In this document: piece after piece, positions 47,196 to 58,114 of the stretch
Numbering within the stretch: the first letter of the stretch is position 1
Layout of the letters: every line of letters starts with the position of its first letter
Source: Anagrus nilaparvatae
Lineage: Eukaryota > Arthropoda > Insecta > Hymenoptera > Mymaridae
Length of the DNA: 64,000 nt
Direction of reading: 5' to 3'
Assembly: GCA_022575985.1 (NCBI GenBank)
Contig: JAKSXM010000132.1
Location: forward strand, 6,696,001 to 6,760,000
Translations under genes and position numbers: made by a program
Notes under the pieces: generated by a model
What the model was told of the DNA's origin: nothing
Seen by the model: only the letters and a program-made list of their open reading frames with translations
Database searches by the model: none

Positions 47196-48094
47196 TGAAA
47201 ATACTAACAATTTTATTTTAAATATTTATTTCAAAGAAATTAATTCATTCGCCCATAGTTGCTATTTAGGGGCTCAAAACTACCGAAACTGTTCCCTTTT
47301 TTACTTTAAATATTGTTCTGAACAGGGAAGAAGCACGTAGTAGAAGCAAAACTTTATTTGAAGAGGATAAGTATTGTTTATAGGAAAATTTCATATTTTT
47401 GTGTAATTAGTCATAACTGAATCTAAACTGATTAACCGCTGTTTGTTGTGTTATCTCAAACGATTAAAGCGAAGCAAACTAAAATGTTTAGCTTAAACAT
47501 GCTAATCTTAAAATTTCAAAAAAATAAAATTTTATGTTTTATTCACATAAATTAATGAATATCTCTTGAAATAATATACTTCTTCATTTAATCAGTTGGT
47601 CCCTTAATATTATTAACTCTGAAACCCATTATGATTATATAATATAAGAGAACTATGTTGAAAATTTAGTAACTTAGACTTATATATCTTAATATTCAAC
47701 ACAGTTATAATTATAATTCTCAGGATAACTTACTTTAAACCAAATATATATGCAGTTCGTTAAAAACTTTATTTCAATCATTATACATTAAAACTTTTCA
47801 AAAAACGTACAGTCAATTGAAATATTTTAAACGTAAACGTAAAAAAATTTTAAATTAAGATGGCAGTTATTTATAACATAATAAAAAAAAATATGTATGA
47901 ATATTTCTTTATTATTTATACTTTTAACCGTAAAAAAAATTATATGGCTAGATGACTTAAATTACTTTAAGCACTGTTATAAAATATTTTATTGTTTAAA
48001 TGTACTACTAAATTTAAGTACAGGCTCTTCTTTTTTTATTCATATAGTGTACTTAATATTTTAAAGTATTAACTAAAATAAAAAAAAAAAATTA
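47196..48094. other. AT-rich, no gene seen
   Basis: No supportable feature. Confidence 0.4.
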
Positions 48095-48637
48095 TGAGGG
48101 ATTCCACGACAGCTGGATCAAAGATGGACTGAAGGGTTATGAAAATCGGTCCAAATTACTTTTATTTGGAAGGGAAACTAAAATATGTAAGTCTTTTCTC
48201 CTATTCTTTGGCAGTCATTTTTTTTGTTTTGACAAAATTTTGTTAATCTTGCTGTCAAGTGCTTATTTTACATTTAAAAAAATGCTTTCTTTTTCAGTAC
48301 TATTATACGAATTTACCTTCAAATCCGATTTTGGGAACATGCATACACCAAAAAATCACTAAGGAAAAATTTATCAATTTACATAAAACAAGAAAATGGA
48401 TGCCGAAAATTGAGAATCGGGCCTAGAAACCTAAAAATAGGTGGAAGTGCTTAAATTTAAAAATATTAAATAAAAATATTTGATTTCTGAGCTAACAATT
48501 ATTTGCTTTATTTTTTCAAAAAATTACCCATGGTTCGAAGACCTTATCAAGGCTTATTAAATATTTTTAAGTAAAGAATATATAATAGTTAAGACGAAAT
48601 TTCTATTTAATTATGTCCAGCTGTCGTGGAATCCCTC
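48095..48637. mobile_element. MITE with 23-bp TIR TGAGGGATTCCACGACAGCT
   Basis: 543 bp. The first 23 nt (starting TGAGGGATTCCACGACAGCT and continuing GGA) are exactly inverted at the right end; the interior is not palindromic. No target duplication could be defined because the flanks are A/T runs. No coding frame. Confidence 0.72.
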
Positions 48638-48988
48638 AAATAAATTTTTTTATTATTAGTATTATTACTGAAAAAAGCTGTTAAAAGTATTTTCTTATAT
48701 ACAATTTAATAGAACTATTTTTATAGTTTCATCTAAATATAAATTTTTTTATTAAGTATTCACTATATAATAAAAAAGTTATATTAAGGTGTTAATTGAA
48801 AAAGTTTAAGATTCTCTTTTTGCGAGTTAATTAAAATCTGTTGACTTTACTGCTTTATTAAAATCTCTATATGTAAAAAAATAAAAAAGTGCAGTCTTCA
48901 TACCCGTATTCATGCATAGAACCTCATTTTAATACAACATTTTGTTGTAAATATAGAGTTAATAAAAAATTATATTAATTAATTTTAG
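48638..48988. other. AT-rich, nothing identified
   Basis: No supportable feature. Confidence 0.35.
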
Positions 48989-49027
48989 AGTTCTGATGAG
49001 GTCATAAAACTTCCGAAACGTTGGATG
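48989..49027 (+). ncRNA. Decayed Penelope-style hammerhead motif
   Basis: CTGATGA (48993-48999) and GAAAC-GTT (49015-49022) are present with a G-C closing pair, but helix II is reduced to about two pairs plus mismatches and helix I pairs poorly. The motif and its downstream TTATTAATAAA follow the same pattern as 25456-25515. Probably a mutated relic of the same kind of element. Confidence 0.3.
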
Positions 49028-49992
49028 AGTTTTATTAATAAAAACTATATTTTTTCTAAAACATTTGGTTATATACTAAAAACTGTATTTAATATTTTAC
49101 TTAGGGAATTCAGTCATTCATCTTTTTAGTTTTTAAAATTATTTTTGAACACTAAATGTCTTAGAAAGTTTTCCTAAACGAATTTTCAACTGCCTCTCTA
49201 CAATGAGCTCCAAAAAATCAAGTTTCAATAAGATTTGTAAGTAAAAGCTCTGAAATTCATCTTCAAATAGGAAATATCTGGGGCTGTAATTTATTGATTC
49301 TTTTGGATTTTATTTACACTGATAGCTGCATAAATAAATTTTAATTTATAAAAGAATTGTAAGATTTTAGATTTATTTTTTATAAAACAGAATTAATTAA
49401 AATTTTGAATACATTTTCTAGACTTTTAATTTTGACTTTTAATAAGATCTAAGACTACATAATTTTATGTAAAATAAAATTTACTGTTTGACTTCTTTAC
49501 TTAAGCCAATCGCTGTACTTAACCTTTATTTTCTACTTTTTTTCTTATAAGTTTGAAAATTGACTCCTTTTTCTGTTTTTAAAATAAGGTTAACTTTAAT
49601 ATTATACCAAGAGGATGATTGAGAACTAAAACTTAAAACTCAGCAACTTGAAAATTCAGTGTTCTGTAAATATAGAAAATTTCTTACATAAGACAAAAAA
49701 TAAAAGAAAAAGATAGAAAAAAATTATTTCTTGTACTAAATTCAGTGTGTTTATCAAGTAGAAAATTTTATGCTGTTTATTAAGAAGATACAATAAAATC
49801 AAGTATATTAAAAATTTTTATTTTTTCAATATACTTTTTGTTTATAAATTTTTTTTAGTTTGTTAATTGAAATAAATAAAATAAAAAATATAAGAAAAGA
49901 ATAAAAAAAAATTTACATTTATAAAAGTTTTATATTTTATACTTTGTTTATAAAAAAAAATTGTATTGAATTTTTTTGTTGAATTAAACACC
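49028..49992. other. AT-rich, no gene seen
   Basis: No supportable feature. Confidence 0.4.
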
Positions 49993-50421
49993 TACACTGA
50001 AAATCTTTTTACTGTTCTGATCACTTGAATATTACGTCAAGGCTCTTGACCTTTAGCCCCAATTTGAGAATTCTGTAATAGGAAATCAGGTATTTTTGAA
50101 ACTAAATGTAAACATCTACTCGCGAACCTAATTTGGTGCTACAGAATTCTAAAAGGGGCTATATGCCCCGAAACATAGTTGTGAATCAAGCTGAGGATTT
50201 AAAATCATCTACTATCCAAGGGATTAGAAGCTTAAAATTCCTAAAAAGATTTTCATAGAGGTTATAAAAAAAATAAAAAACAAAAACAAGTGATTATTTA
50301 AGGCAAATTGGCAATTATTTTGGAGCTCTGTTCCCCAAAATTCGGTTCTAAAATCAACAAATAGGAAGTAACGTATCAACTTAATACAACTGGTCATCAA
50401 ACAAAAAATATTTTCAGTGTA
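49993..50421. mobile_element. Candidate MITE with TACACTGAAAAT ends
   Basis: TACACTGAAAAT at the left and ATTTTCAGTGTA at the right, 429 bp apart, with TA at both edges. The interior holds a strong stem GGGGC-TATAT-GCCCC followed by GAAAC (about 50155-50174). The TIR is only 12 bp, so the call is tentative. Confidence 0.5.
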
Positions 50422-51536
50422 TAAAACATAAAAAAATGAAATTATTCATCAAAAAAATTGTCAATATATTTTTTTTTCTATTTCATTTTATAATATGAAA
50501 GGTAGAGTGAAGAATTTGTAAACTGATTTAAAATCATTTACTCGAAAAAAAGTCACTTGTAAAAAAATTGTTATTTAAATTATGCAGTAAAGTATTAATA
50601 TAAAAAAGTATAATTTTAATATAAAATTTCAAGCATAAAATAAAAATTTAATTAGTTATAAATCCTAAAATAATTTGATTGACTTTTATATAATTTTAAA
50701 TTTAATTATAAAGGACATCCTATCAAAAACATTCTCATGTGGTTTATCACAAGAATTTATCCTTTATTATGTATTCTCTGTTTTCCTCTTTCCTCTCTCT
50801 TTTTTTATCTTAACATCACTTAAAATCGATATTTTACTTTTGTATTATCCAATATAATATATGAAAGCATAAGTTTTTTGTGAATCCTTTGGGAAAGTTC
50901 TTTCTATTTAAAAAGATATAAACATGAAAGAAACTATTGTAGAATTTTTTAAAAAATTTTAAAATTAAAAAAAATTATTTTTTAAGGATTTTTTTACTAA
51001 AAAATTTTTCATATAAGGGTATTTTTAAAGGAAACGAGTCAAATGTTATAAATGAAAAAAATTTTCTTGTTTAAACAATTGCAAATGATATGAAACGTAA
51101 CAAAAATTTTTTTAAAAATGTTTGCTTTTTCAGGATATTTGTGCCGCGATACGATGAAAATTTTTTTTTTAGATTTTCTATACGTTTTAAGTCATTAGCA
51201 ATTGCTTGAGCAAGAAAAACATTCTGCTCCTAACTCCACTAGGTGCAAAAGCAATTTCGTTCAGCACAAATATTTCGCTTGCTGAAAACGGATTTTTGTT
51301 CAGTGTACCAAAATATTGTTTTCCAAAAGCACAACTAAAAATAAGCTTTTCTTCAAATTTTTAGCTTCTTAGATCCGATTTCAATTTTTAGTAGTGTTTT
51401 TCGTTTTTTTGGCTAACTTTTTAATAAAGAAAAGAAAATTTGAAATTCGTATGTAAAAGTGATTTTAGATTACATTTTTGCATTTAGCGTTTTCAAATCA
51501 AAATAAACCATAAAAAAATATGAATATCAAGAAATA
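50422..51536. other. AT-rich, no gene seen
   Basis: A hydrophobic frame at 50675-50857 is AT-driven and not supported. Nothing else found. Confidence 0.4.
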
Positions 51537-51764
51537 ATTTTCTGGTCAGTGGCCAGAAAGTACGTATTCCCTGGCCACTGAGCGTCCGGGAAAAGCGTGT
51601 TTTCTCATCGCTGATGTAGAAAAATTGTATGTGACCCTGGACCATAAAAAATAAACACCCCAAATTGCTGTTTACCATCCTTGATTTCGCCTCGGATGAT
51701 AATTTACGTGCAATTTGGGTAATTCTTTATATTTCTTGCCATGGACCGTAATATACGACTGAGC
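51537..51764 (-). repeat. Dispersed repeat X, copy 2
   Basis: Reverse complement of the 14453-14672 repeat, with shared words GGTCAGTGGCCAGAAAG, GATTTCGCCTCGGATGAT and GTAATATACGA. A 61-codon minus-strand frame (51493-51678) aligns in the same frame with the 14486-14692 frame of copy 1. Confidence 0.6.
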
Positions 51765-53175
51765 TTCACTAGAATACGTTTCTTAGTATACTTTTGGAAA
51801 ATTAGAATTAGAAAAAGAATTCTACATCGCAGATTTTTAGTATAAGTATAATTCAAATAGATTTTTGAAGGTTGGAATAGGTTTTAATGTGAAATTTCAC
51901 TTTAAAACCTAATAGAGAAAAAGTTTGGACGCCACTTACTATAAAATAAGCTGTGAAAAAAAAAGAAAAATTATCCTTTTTAAAAATTGGACCAAAGAAG
52001 CAAAATGGAAGTATTTTTCGAAGGAATATACTTTAGAACCAATTTGAATACCCAACCATCAGTTCAAAACAATTAAAAAATGAATGAAAAAAAAGTATTT
52101 TGAAACCAGTTGATAAAAAAATAAATCAAAAAAGAAAAAATCTGATAAAAATAAAAACATGGAGCAAGAAATTTATGTATTTTATTTTTAAAAAATTTTT
52201 TAAACAAATGAGAGTACCTTTTTTTTTTAATGTAACATGATAACGAAAAATAGGCTTCCGTTTTCTTTTAAATTTATATTTTTTAAAATATATAAAAAAT
52301 TTTTTTTCATATTTTATATACAAAGAATCTCTAGAGACCATAGACTATATTTTAACAATTTTCATGTAAAACATTTTTTTTTTTTAAGTGTTGAAAAACA
52401 ACCTGTAGATTAAATAAAAACTGACTTATAGCATGTTTATAAAAATAAATTTTGTATTTGATAAGTGAATATGAAACAATTTTGTTTTTAAATTAGACAT
52501 TTCTATACAAGGTAAAACGACAGATTTTTTTATAAAGCATTGTTGGTTTCATTTCAAAATGCAACCGAAGATAAAAAGTTACCAACTTGTAATTTTGTTT
52601 TTAGGATGCTGACAAATCAAATAAGTGCTTGTTTATAAAGTAGTTATTGTGAAAGAAACTTCTTACATTTTTGGAAATTTCGAGGATTTGAGTTCCCTAT
52701 TTTAAATTGTTATCAATCACAATACCATGGATAATGGTCATAGATGTTTTTGAAATTAACAATAAAATCATTTTTATCTACCGTAACCAGATCTTAGAAA
52801 GTTTTAGCTATAAGTGATATAAAAAAAATAGAATGTTGCGTACAAGGTGTAAATTATTTTTTATTTACATTTAGTAACTTGACATCAATCCATGGCCGCA
52901 GCTAATGATAAGGCTAAGTAGTATTAGTAGTAATATTATGAGATGGTTATTATTCAATGCTCATTTAAGCATAGTTATCTGGATCTTATTAAGTTGATAA
53001 TGGTTGCTGATCATTTGATGATTCACTAGATTCATGTATTTTTCTATTTCAGTTAGGTCTTGGAGAGAAGTGATATGGTAAACCTTTGCTCTATCCTTGC
53101 ATTACTTACAGAATGAGTCTTTAATTATCCTAACACGACTTACTTGCTTAAATTTCATTTGACTTAATAATAAAA
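51765..53175. other. AT-rich; one 32-bp hairpin
   Basis: 51879-51910 is a nearly perfect 32-bp palindrome (AGGTTTTAATGTGAAA and its mirror, one mismatch). 52860-53130 is slightly less AT-rich, with no recognised content. No gene. Confidence 0.4.
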
Positions 53176-53313
53176 TTATTTTCTTGCCAGCGGCCAGAAA
53201 GCACATCTTTTCGAAAAATCGTCTACGACCCTTGTCCTTAAATAAAAAATGACACAATTTAAGTGCGATTTGGGCCATTTTTTACATTACTGAACAAGGG
53301 CTCGTAATATACA
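53176..53313 (-). repeat. Dispersed repeat X, copy 3 (shortened)
   Basis: Reverse complement of the repeat X pattern: TTGCCAGCGGCCAGAAAGCA at one end and GGGCTCGTAATATAC at the other, with an internal deletion relative to copies 1 and 2. Confidence 0.55.
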
Positions 53314-53643
53314 ATTAATAATAAAATTCAATTAAAATTTAATTATTTTTGTTTTTATAAATATTATTATAGGTACCTGAGCTGTTATATGAAAATATAT
53401 ATAATATATATTTTGTACTATTGTGTATCACGTTTTGTAAACGTGTATTTTCATTTATATTACATTACTTTATAATCTAAAATACACTATTTTCCTCAAA
53501 ACAATTTTCTTTATAATAATAATAATATAATAATAATGAGTAAACAGTATAAATACTGTTTTACGTTCCAATTAATTAAAATTAATTTGATAAGTTTATT
53601 ATGAATAATAAACACGATCTACATGGAACTAAAAATATATAAC

Positions 53644-54127
53644 TTTAGTAGTTTTGATGACACATTTTTTTAATGCCAGCTGTTGGATCTTTGAGTGTGT
53701 ACGTGGGAGAAGAGAATATCTTTTCTTCTATGTCATTCTACTTTTTGTTCTCTTCCTGGCGTGATTAAAAAAATGTAAGTCTTCCTTTTTTTAAAAATAT
53801 TTTTTGTTTTTTTGTAAATTTTTCAAAAATTTTTTAGTTTTTTTTTTTGTTTGTTCATATGTAAAAAGCAGAAAACAGGGTTTTACACTGACGAGACTCA
53901 CCCTGTTTTCTTGCAGAGTCGAAATGGACAACCAGAATTTTCATTTTTTAAACATTTTAACATCAAAAAATAAATTTTAACACCATACAACTTTTTTCAA
54001 TATTTATTCTGTGTGACAAAGAGAGGCTCAGTCCTCAGAAACACAGATAACAAAAATGAATAAAGTTATATATTTTTAGTTCCATGTAGATCGTGTTTAT
54101 TATTCATAATAAACTTATCAAATTAAT
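53644..54127 (+). repeat. Direct repeat 1 (LTR-like, with hammerhead)
   Basis: Runs from TTTAGTAGTTTTGATGACAC to CTTATCAAATTAAT. About 484 bp; the mate at 54353-54834 is nearly identical (one A/G change near 53701 and T-run length). It contains the hammerhead at 53851-53931. Confidence 0.9.
53851..53931 (+). ncRNA. Type III hammerhead ribozyme, copy 1
   Basis: Self-cleaving RNA motif with every core element. Helix III: TTGTTCAT (53851-53858) with ATGGACAA (53924-53931), eight pairs including one G-U. Cleavage predicted after A53859 (AUA triplet). Helix I: TGTAAAA (53860-53866) with TTTTACA (53881-53887). Core CTGACGA at 53888-53894. Helix II: GACTC (53895-53899) with GAGTC (53916-53920), keeping the conserved G-C closing pair. 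GAAA at 53921-53924. Loops I (14 nt) and II (16 nt) are complementary over about 13 pairs. Catalytic G8 and G12 equivalents are G53893 and G53921. Activity is not shown. Confidence 0.85.
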
Positions 54128-54352
54128 TTTAATTAATTGGAACGTAAAACAGTATTTATACTGTTTACTCATTATTATTAATTGGCAATTGATCCAAAAA
54201 ATGCCTACCAAAATAAATAGTTGTCTGTTACCAACTAGACATAATTTTTAAAAAAATAGAAAAATTCTATTTCGACAAAATTTTCAAAATATTTTTTTGA
54301 AAAAAATTTTTTATATTTTTATATATTTTTAACTTTTTATACTCAGTTTCCT

Positions 54353-54834
54353 TTTAGTAGTTTTGATGACACATTTTTTTAATGCCAGCTGTTGGATCTT
54401 TGAGTGTGTGCGTGGGAGAAGAGAATATCTTTTCTTCTATGTCATTCTACTTTTTGTTCTCTTCCTGGCGTGATTAAAAAAATGTAAGTCTTCCTTTTTT
54501 TAAAAATATTTTTTGTTTTTTTGTAAATTTTTCAAAAATTTTTTAGTTTTTTTTTGTTTGTTCATATGTAAAAAGCAGAAAACAGGGTTTTACACTGACG
54601 AGACTCACCCTGTTTTCTTGCAGAGTCGAAATGGACAACCAGAATTTTCATTTTTTAAACATTTTAACATCAAAAAATAAATTTTAACACCATACAACTT
54701 TTTTCAATATTTATTCTGTGTGACAAAGAGAGGCTCAGTCCTCAGAAACACAGATAACAAAAATGAATAAAGTTATATATTTTTAGTTCCATGTAGATCG
54801 TGTTTATTATTCATAATAAACTTATCAAATTAAT
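54353..54834 (+). repeat. Direct repeat 2 (LTR-like, with hammerhead)
   Basis: Second copy of the 53644-54127 repeat, offset about 707-709 bp. It lacks the extended inverted tail partner on its left and is followed by an ATA-rich flank like the one preceding the element. Confidence 0.9.
54558..54638 (+). ncRNA. Type III hammerhead ribozyme, copy 2
   Basis: Identical in all core and helix positions to copy 1: helix III 54558-54565 with 54631-54638, predicted cleavage after A54566, CTGACGA at 54595-54601, GAAA at 54628-54631. Cleavage at both copies would release a 707-nt RNA. Confidence 0.85.
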
Positions 54835-55264
54835 AATAATATAACTTAGTTAAAATCACAAATTTTCTCGTTCTATTTACATATTTAAATTTAAATACAG
54901 GAATTTATTTTATGTAAATTAAAAAATTCATATTATTTAAAAAAAAATTATTTTTTTTTCGTTTTTAATAATGTCAATATACTGCATTGAAGTTTTATTT
55001 ATTGGTTTTTGTTTATTTATCAGCATCAAGTAATATCAGTATAAAATGTCAAACTTATCCAGTTACCTAAATTTAATAAATAAAATAATGTTTTTTTTTT
55101 TTTTGTTTGACAAAAATACTATTAATTTATATAAAGTGTCTAAATACAGTTTCGATACTAAATTTTTATACATAACACATATTAAATGACATTATAGACA
55201 ATTAGATTAAAAATTATATTGATTAGTTTTAAGTGAATGACATTTTTAATTTAAAAATTTTCGG
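54835..55264. other. AT-rich, nothing identified
   Basis: No supportable feature. Confidence 0.35.
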
Positions 55265-56436
55265 TATATGAGCATTTCGACCAAAAAACGCGTTTTAATA
55301 GCACTAAAAATTTTTGACGGGGCCGCACCTACCGTTAAAATTTTCTGGTACTTTGAATCCTACAGAATGAAAAAAAACGTGAACATGGTATCGGCGATGG
55401 ATGCCAAAAAGATTTTTCCACTTTTGTGTCAAAAACCGCTAATATAATTTTAAAAATACTTTTTTTTGGAGTTGCTAAAGGCTTTAGCTAGTTTTTTTTA
55501 TATATTATAGATAAAGAAATTACACAAGAGAACTTTTCTACAAATAGTAGCTCCTGGGAGCCTAAATATGCGTATATTTTGGTCCTTAAACACCAAAAAT
55601 CGTTAAAATTTAAATTTAATCATTTTTCAATTTAAAGGATATAAAAATTAAAGAAAACTGGTAGATTTTCCATAAAAGTATACTACTTGAATAAAGTATG
55701 TACTCTGATCTCCTAAAATTAACGTTTAACGCAAAAATTACTCAAAGAATCAACAATAAAAATTTATAAATTACAAAGAAAATCAAACAAAACAGTTATG
55801 AGAACTGACAAGAGGAGTTCACTAACTTTGGAACACCAAATTGCACCAAATGATTATAGATGAGTTTATTATGTTAAAAAAACATGCCAACTATCCTTTG
55901 TTCATGCCAATGGGTTTTCTAGATTTAGAATCTCTGGGCTCAATTTTATAAAACAGAATTTTTTGATAATTTTTAATGTAACGCGCAAGACCTACCGCAA
56001 GTTACCCAAAACACTTCTGGTTCATCTCAGTATAATTTATTTATCCAAATTATCTTTTTTTTAAAAATGACATGCTCATCGGAACAGTAACTATGTACAT
56101 TCGTATAGCTAAAGAGTCATTCTAATTGGTTCTTGCAATAACACATTGCATTAACAAAAATATAAACATAAACAAATTCATCTCAAAATGTTAGGTTAAT
56201 TTCTAATTTAATATTTTTAAAATTTGGATAGCTGAGGCATGAAATACGTGGTGTTTATCACAAAAGTAAAAAAATTTTTTTGGCATCCATCGCCGATTTC
56301 AAGTATACGTTTTTTTTTTCATTCTGTAGGGTTCAAACTACCAGAAAATCATGGCGGTAGCCACAGCCCCGACAAAAATTTTTTTTTTAATTTTTGGTGC
56401 CATTAAAACGTGTTTTCTGGTAGAAATGCTCGTATA
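55265..56436. mobile_element. Foldback-family copy with ATATGAGCATTTC ends
   Basis: Left TATATGAGCATTTCGACCAA and right GGTAGAAATGCTCGTATA form imperfect termini. Both arms contain ATCGGCGATGGATGCCAAAA-type and CTACAGAATGAAAAAAAACG-type words. The middle holds the AAGAGGAGTTCACTAACTTT / GATGAGTTTATTATGTTAAA block of the 32289 element. Outer and inner parts therefore match the 22193-24743 palindrome, with the right inner half deleted. Non-coding. Confidence 0.6.
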
Positions 56437-57744
56437 TCTACTTTGGATTTTATTTTTTTAATTAAAAATATATATATATATTTTTTTTTAGTTATAATAA
56501 AAATCAATAATTTTATTTTTTTAGAGTAGTTTTAATCAATGATATGCGTTTTTGTTGACAAAGAGAAGATTAAAATTTTGGGGTACTTATATGCACAATT
56601 TTTAAGTACAATCATAAATGAAATTGTGCTTTATAAGTTTGGCAGGATAAAAAATAGAAAGTTTCAAAAAATGTCTATTTTTTATAGAAATTTTATTTCA
56701 AAGTCGCATTTTTGCACTCCTTATTATTAAATTACATATCTGCGCATGGTCTATTAAAGCTAAAGCAGAGCTTACGACCATAAAGACTAATCAATAACTG
56801 TGTTAAGTCCCAAAATGATAAAACGGTTTTACAACATTGGGGTTAAGTCAAAGTCACCCATTTAAACATCTTCGAAAAGTAAATTGTTTAAAATCATTTA
56901 CCCTAATAAAATTTACCTCTTTTCAGTCTAAATGAGTCTTGAGTTACTTGCTCTAAAATTAAAATCGATCAAAAATATAGATTAAAAAAAATTTATTCTC
57001 TTAATACCTAATAAAGTATAAACCAATAAACAATTTCTTAGTCAAAACTTTTTATTAATCTTAGCTCGTGTTAAAATAAAATACAAAAAATAAAATACAT
57101 AAAAACGATTTTCAAAAAAATTGAGTTAGTACTTCTTTTTTTATAAACTTCTTTTACATTCATCCTTCTTTTCTTGCTCCCTCGAGGATAAAGCTTTTAT
57201 AAACAATTAGTATACATCCATCAAAAATTTTAAGAATTAATAATAAACAACTTTCTTTTTTTTACATAAAAATAAATCTAAAAAACCTGTACCAGAGCAT
57301 AAATATGTCATGTTTAATTATTCGAACAAAAAAGGTCCATTACTGTACGACTTAATAAAAATTTAAGTGCTTATATAAGTAAATATAAATTTTTTTTTTA
57401 CAAGCAAAAAAAAAAAGTAGATCATACAAAATTAGGGTATTCCATTTATTTTCACTTACTTGAATTTTCGAATATATGCGGGAATCCCTTCTTTGTCATC
57501 AATTTTAATGTTACGCTTCGTTTGCTGTTATATTATATCTAAAGTTAAAATGTATGTACACAAAAATTTAGGTGTATGAAATTGGGGTATAATAATTTGA
57601 GTATCCTTTGGGGAAAAAGTCTCTAGGGTATAAATAAATTTCAAATAATTTTAAGTATTTACTTGATCGACAGGTTTATTGAAAATTTTTTTTTTTGCTA
57701 ATTAATTACAATGAAAAATTTCTGTTTAAACATTTTATTTTATT
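56437..57744. other. AT-rich, no gene seen
   Basis: A 63-codon frame at 56539-56730 has no recognised domain. Otherwise nothing supportable. Confidence 0.4.
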
Positions 57745-58114
57745 TACACTGTAAAAAGTAACTTTCTTAGATTCACAAAAAGAATAGAGTATTTTCGAAA
57801 AAATACTAATTTTTCGAAAAAAATCGTAAATTCACTAAATTTAGTATATTAACTAAAAATTTGAGTATTTCTGATTTTTTTTTTGTAAATTCACGAGAAA
57901 AATTGATAATTTACATTTTTTTTTTCGAAAATTTACAAAAAATATTTGCTAATTTACAAATTTTTTCATAAATTAACAAGAAAAAATCGAGAATTCTAGA
58001 ATTTTTTGTTAATATACTAAATTTAGTAAATTTACGATTTTTTTCGAAAAATTACTAATTTTTCGAAAATATTGTTTTTTTTGTGAATCTAAGAAAATTA
58101 CTTTTTACAGTGTA
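57745..58114. mobile_element. MITE, TACACTG family, copy C
   Basis: 370 bp, TACACTGTAAAAAGTAACTT at the left and TTACTTTTTACAGTGTA at the right, TA edges, palindromic interior with TTTAGTAAATTTACGA words. Shortest of the three copies. Confidence 0.8.

Larger units (their letters stand above)
53528..54834 (+). mobile_element. Hammerhead-bearing non-autonomous retroelement (retrozyme/pLTR-like)
   Basis: Layout: an inverted tail (53528-53645), a direct repeat (53644-54127) that carries a hammerhead ribozyme and ends with that tail in normal orientation, a spacer of about 225 bp, then a second direct repeat (54353-54834). The first tail and its inverted copy pair over about 118 bp (53528-53645 with 54064-54181). 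The repeats differ by roughly one substitution and a two-T indel. No protein is encoded. Direct repeats with hammerheads are known in retrozymes, and tandem pseudo-LTRs with an inverted fragment plus hammerheads in Penelope-like elements. Which of the two this is remains open. Confidence 0.7.

Noticed and set aside
50150..50180. GGGGC-TATAT-GCCCC hairpin followed by GAAAC, hammerhead-like
   Set aside because: The CTGANGA part reads CTAAAAG, so the core is broken and no helix I/III partner is visible; at most a distant relic.
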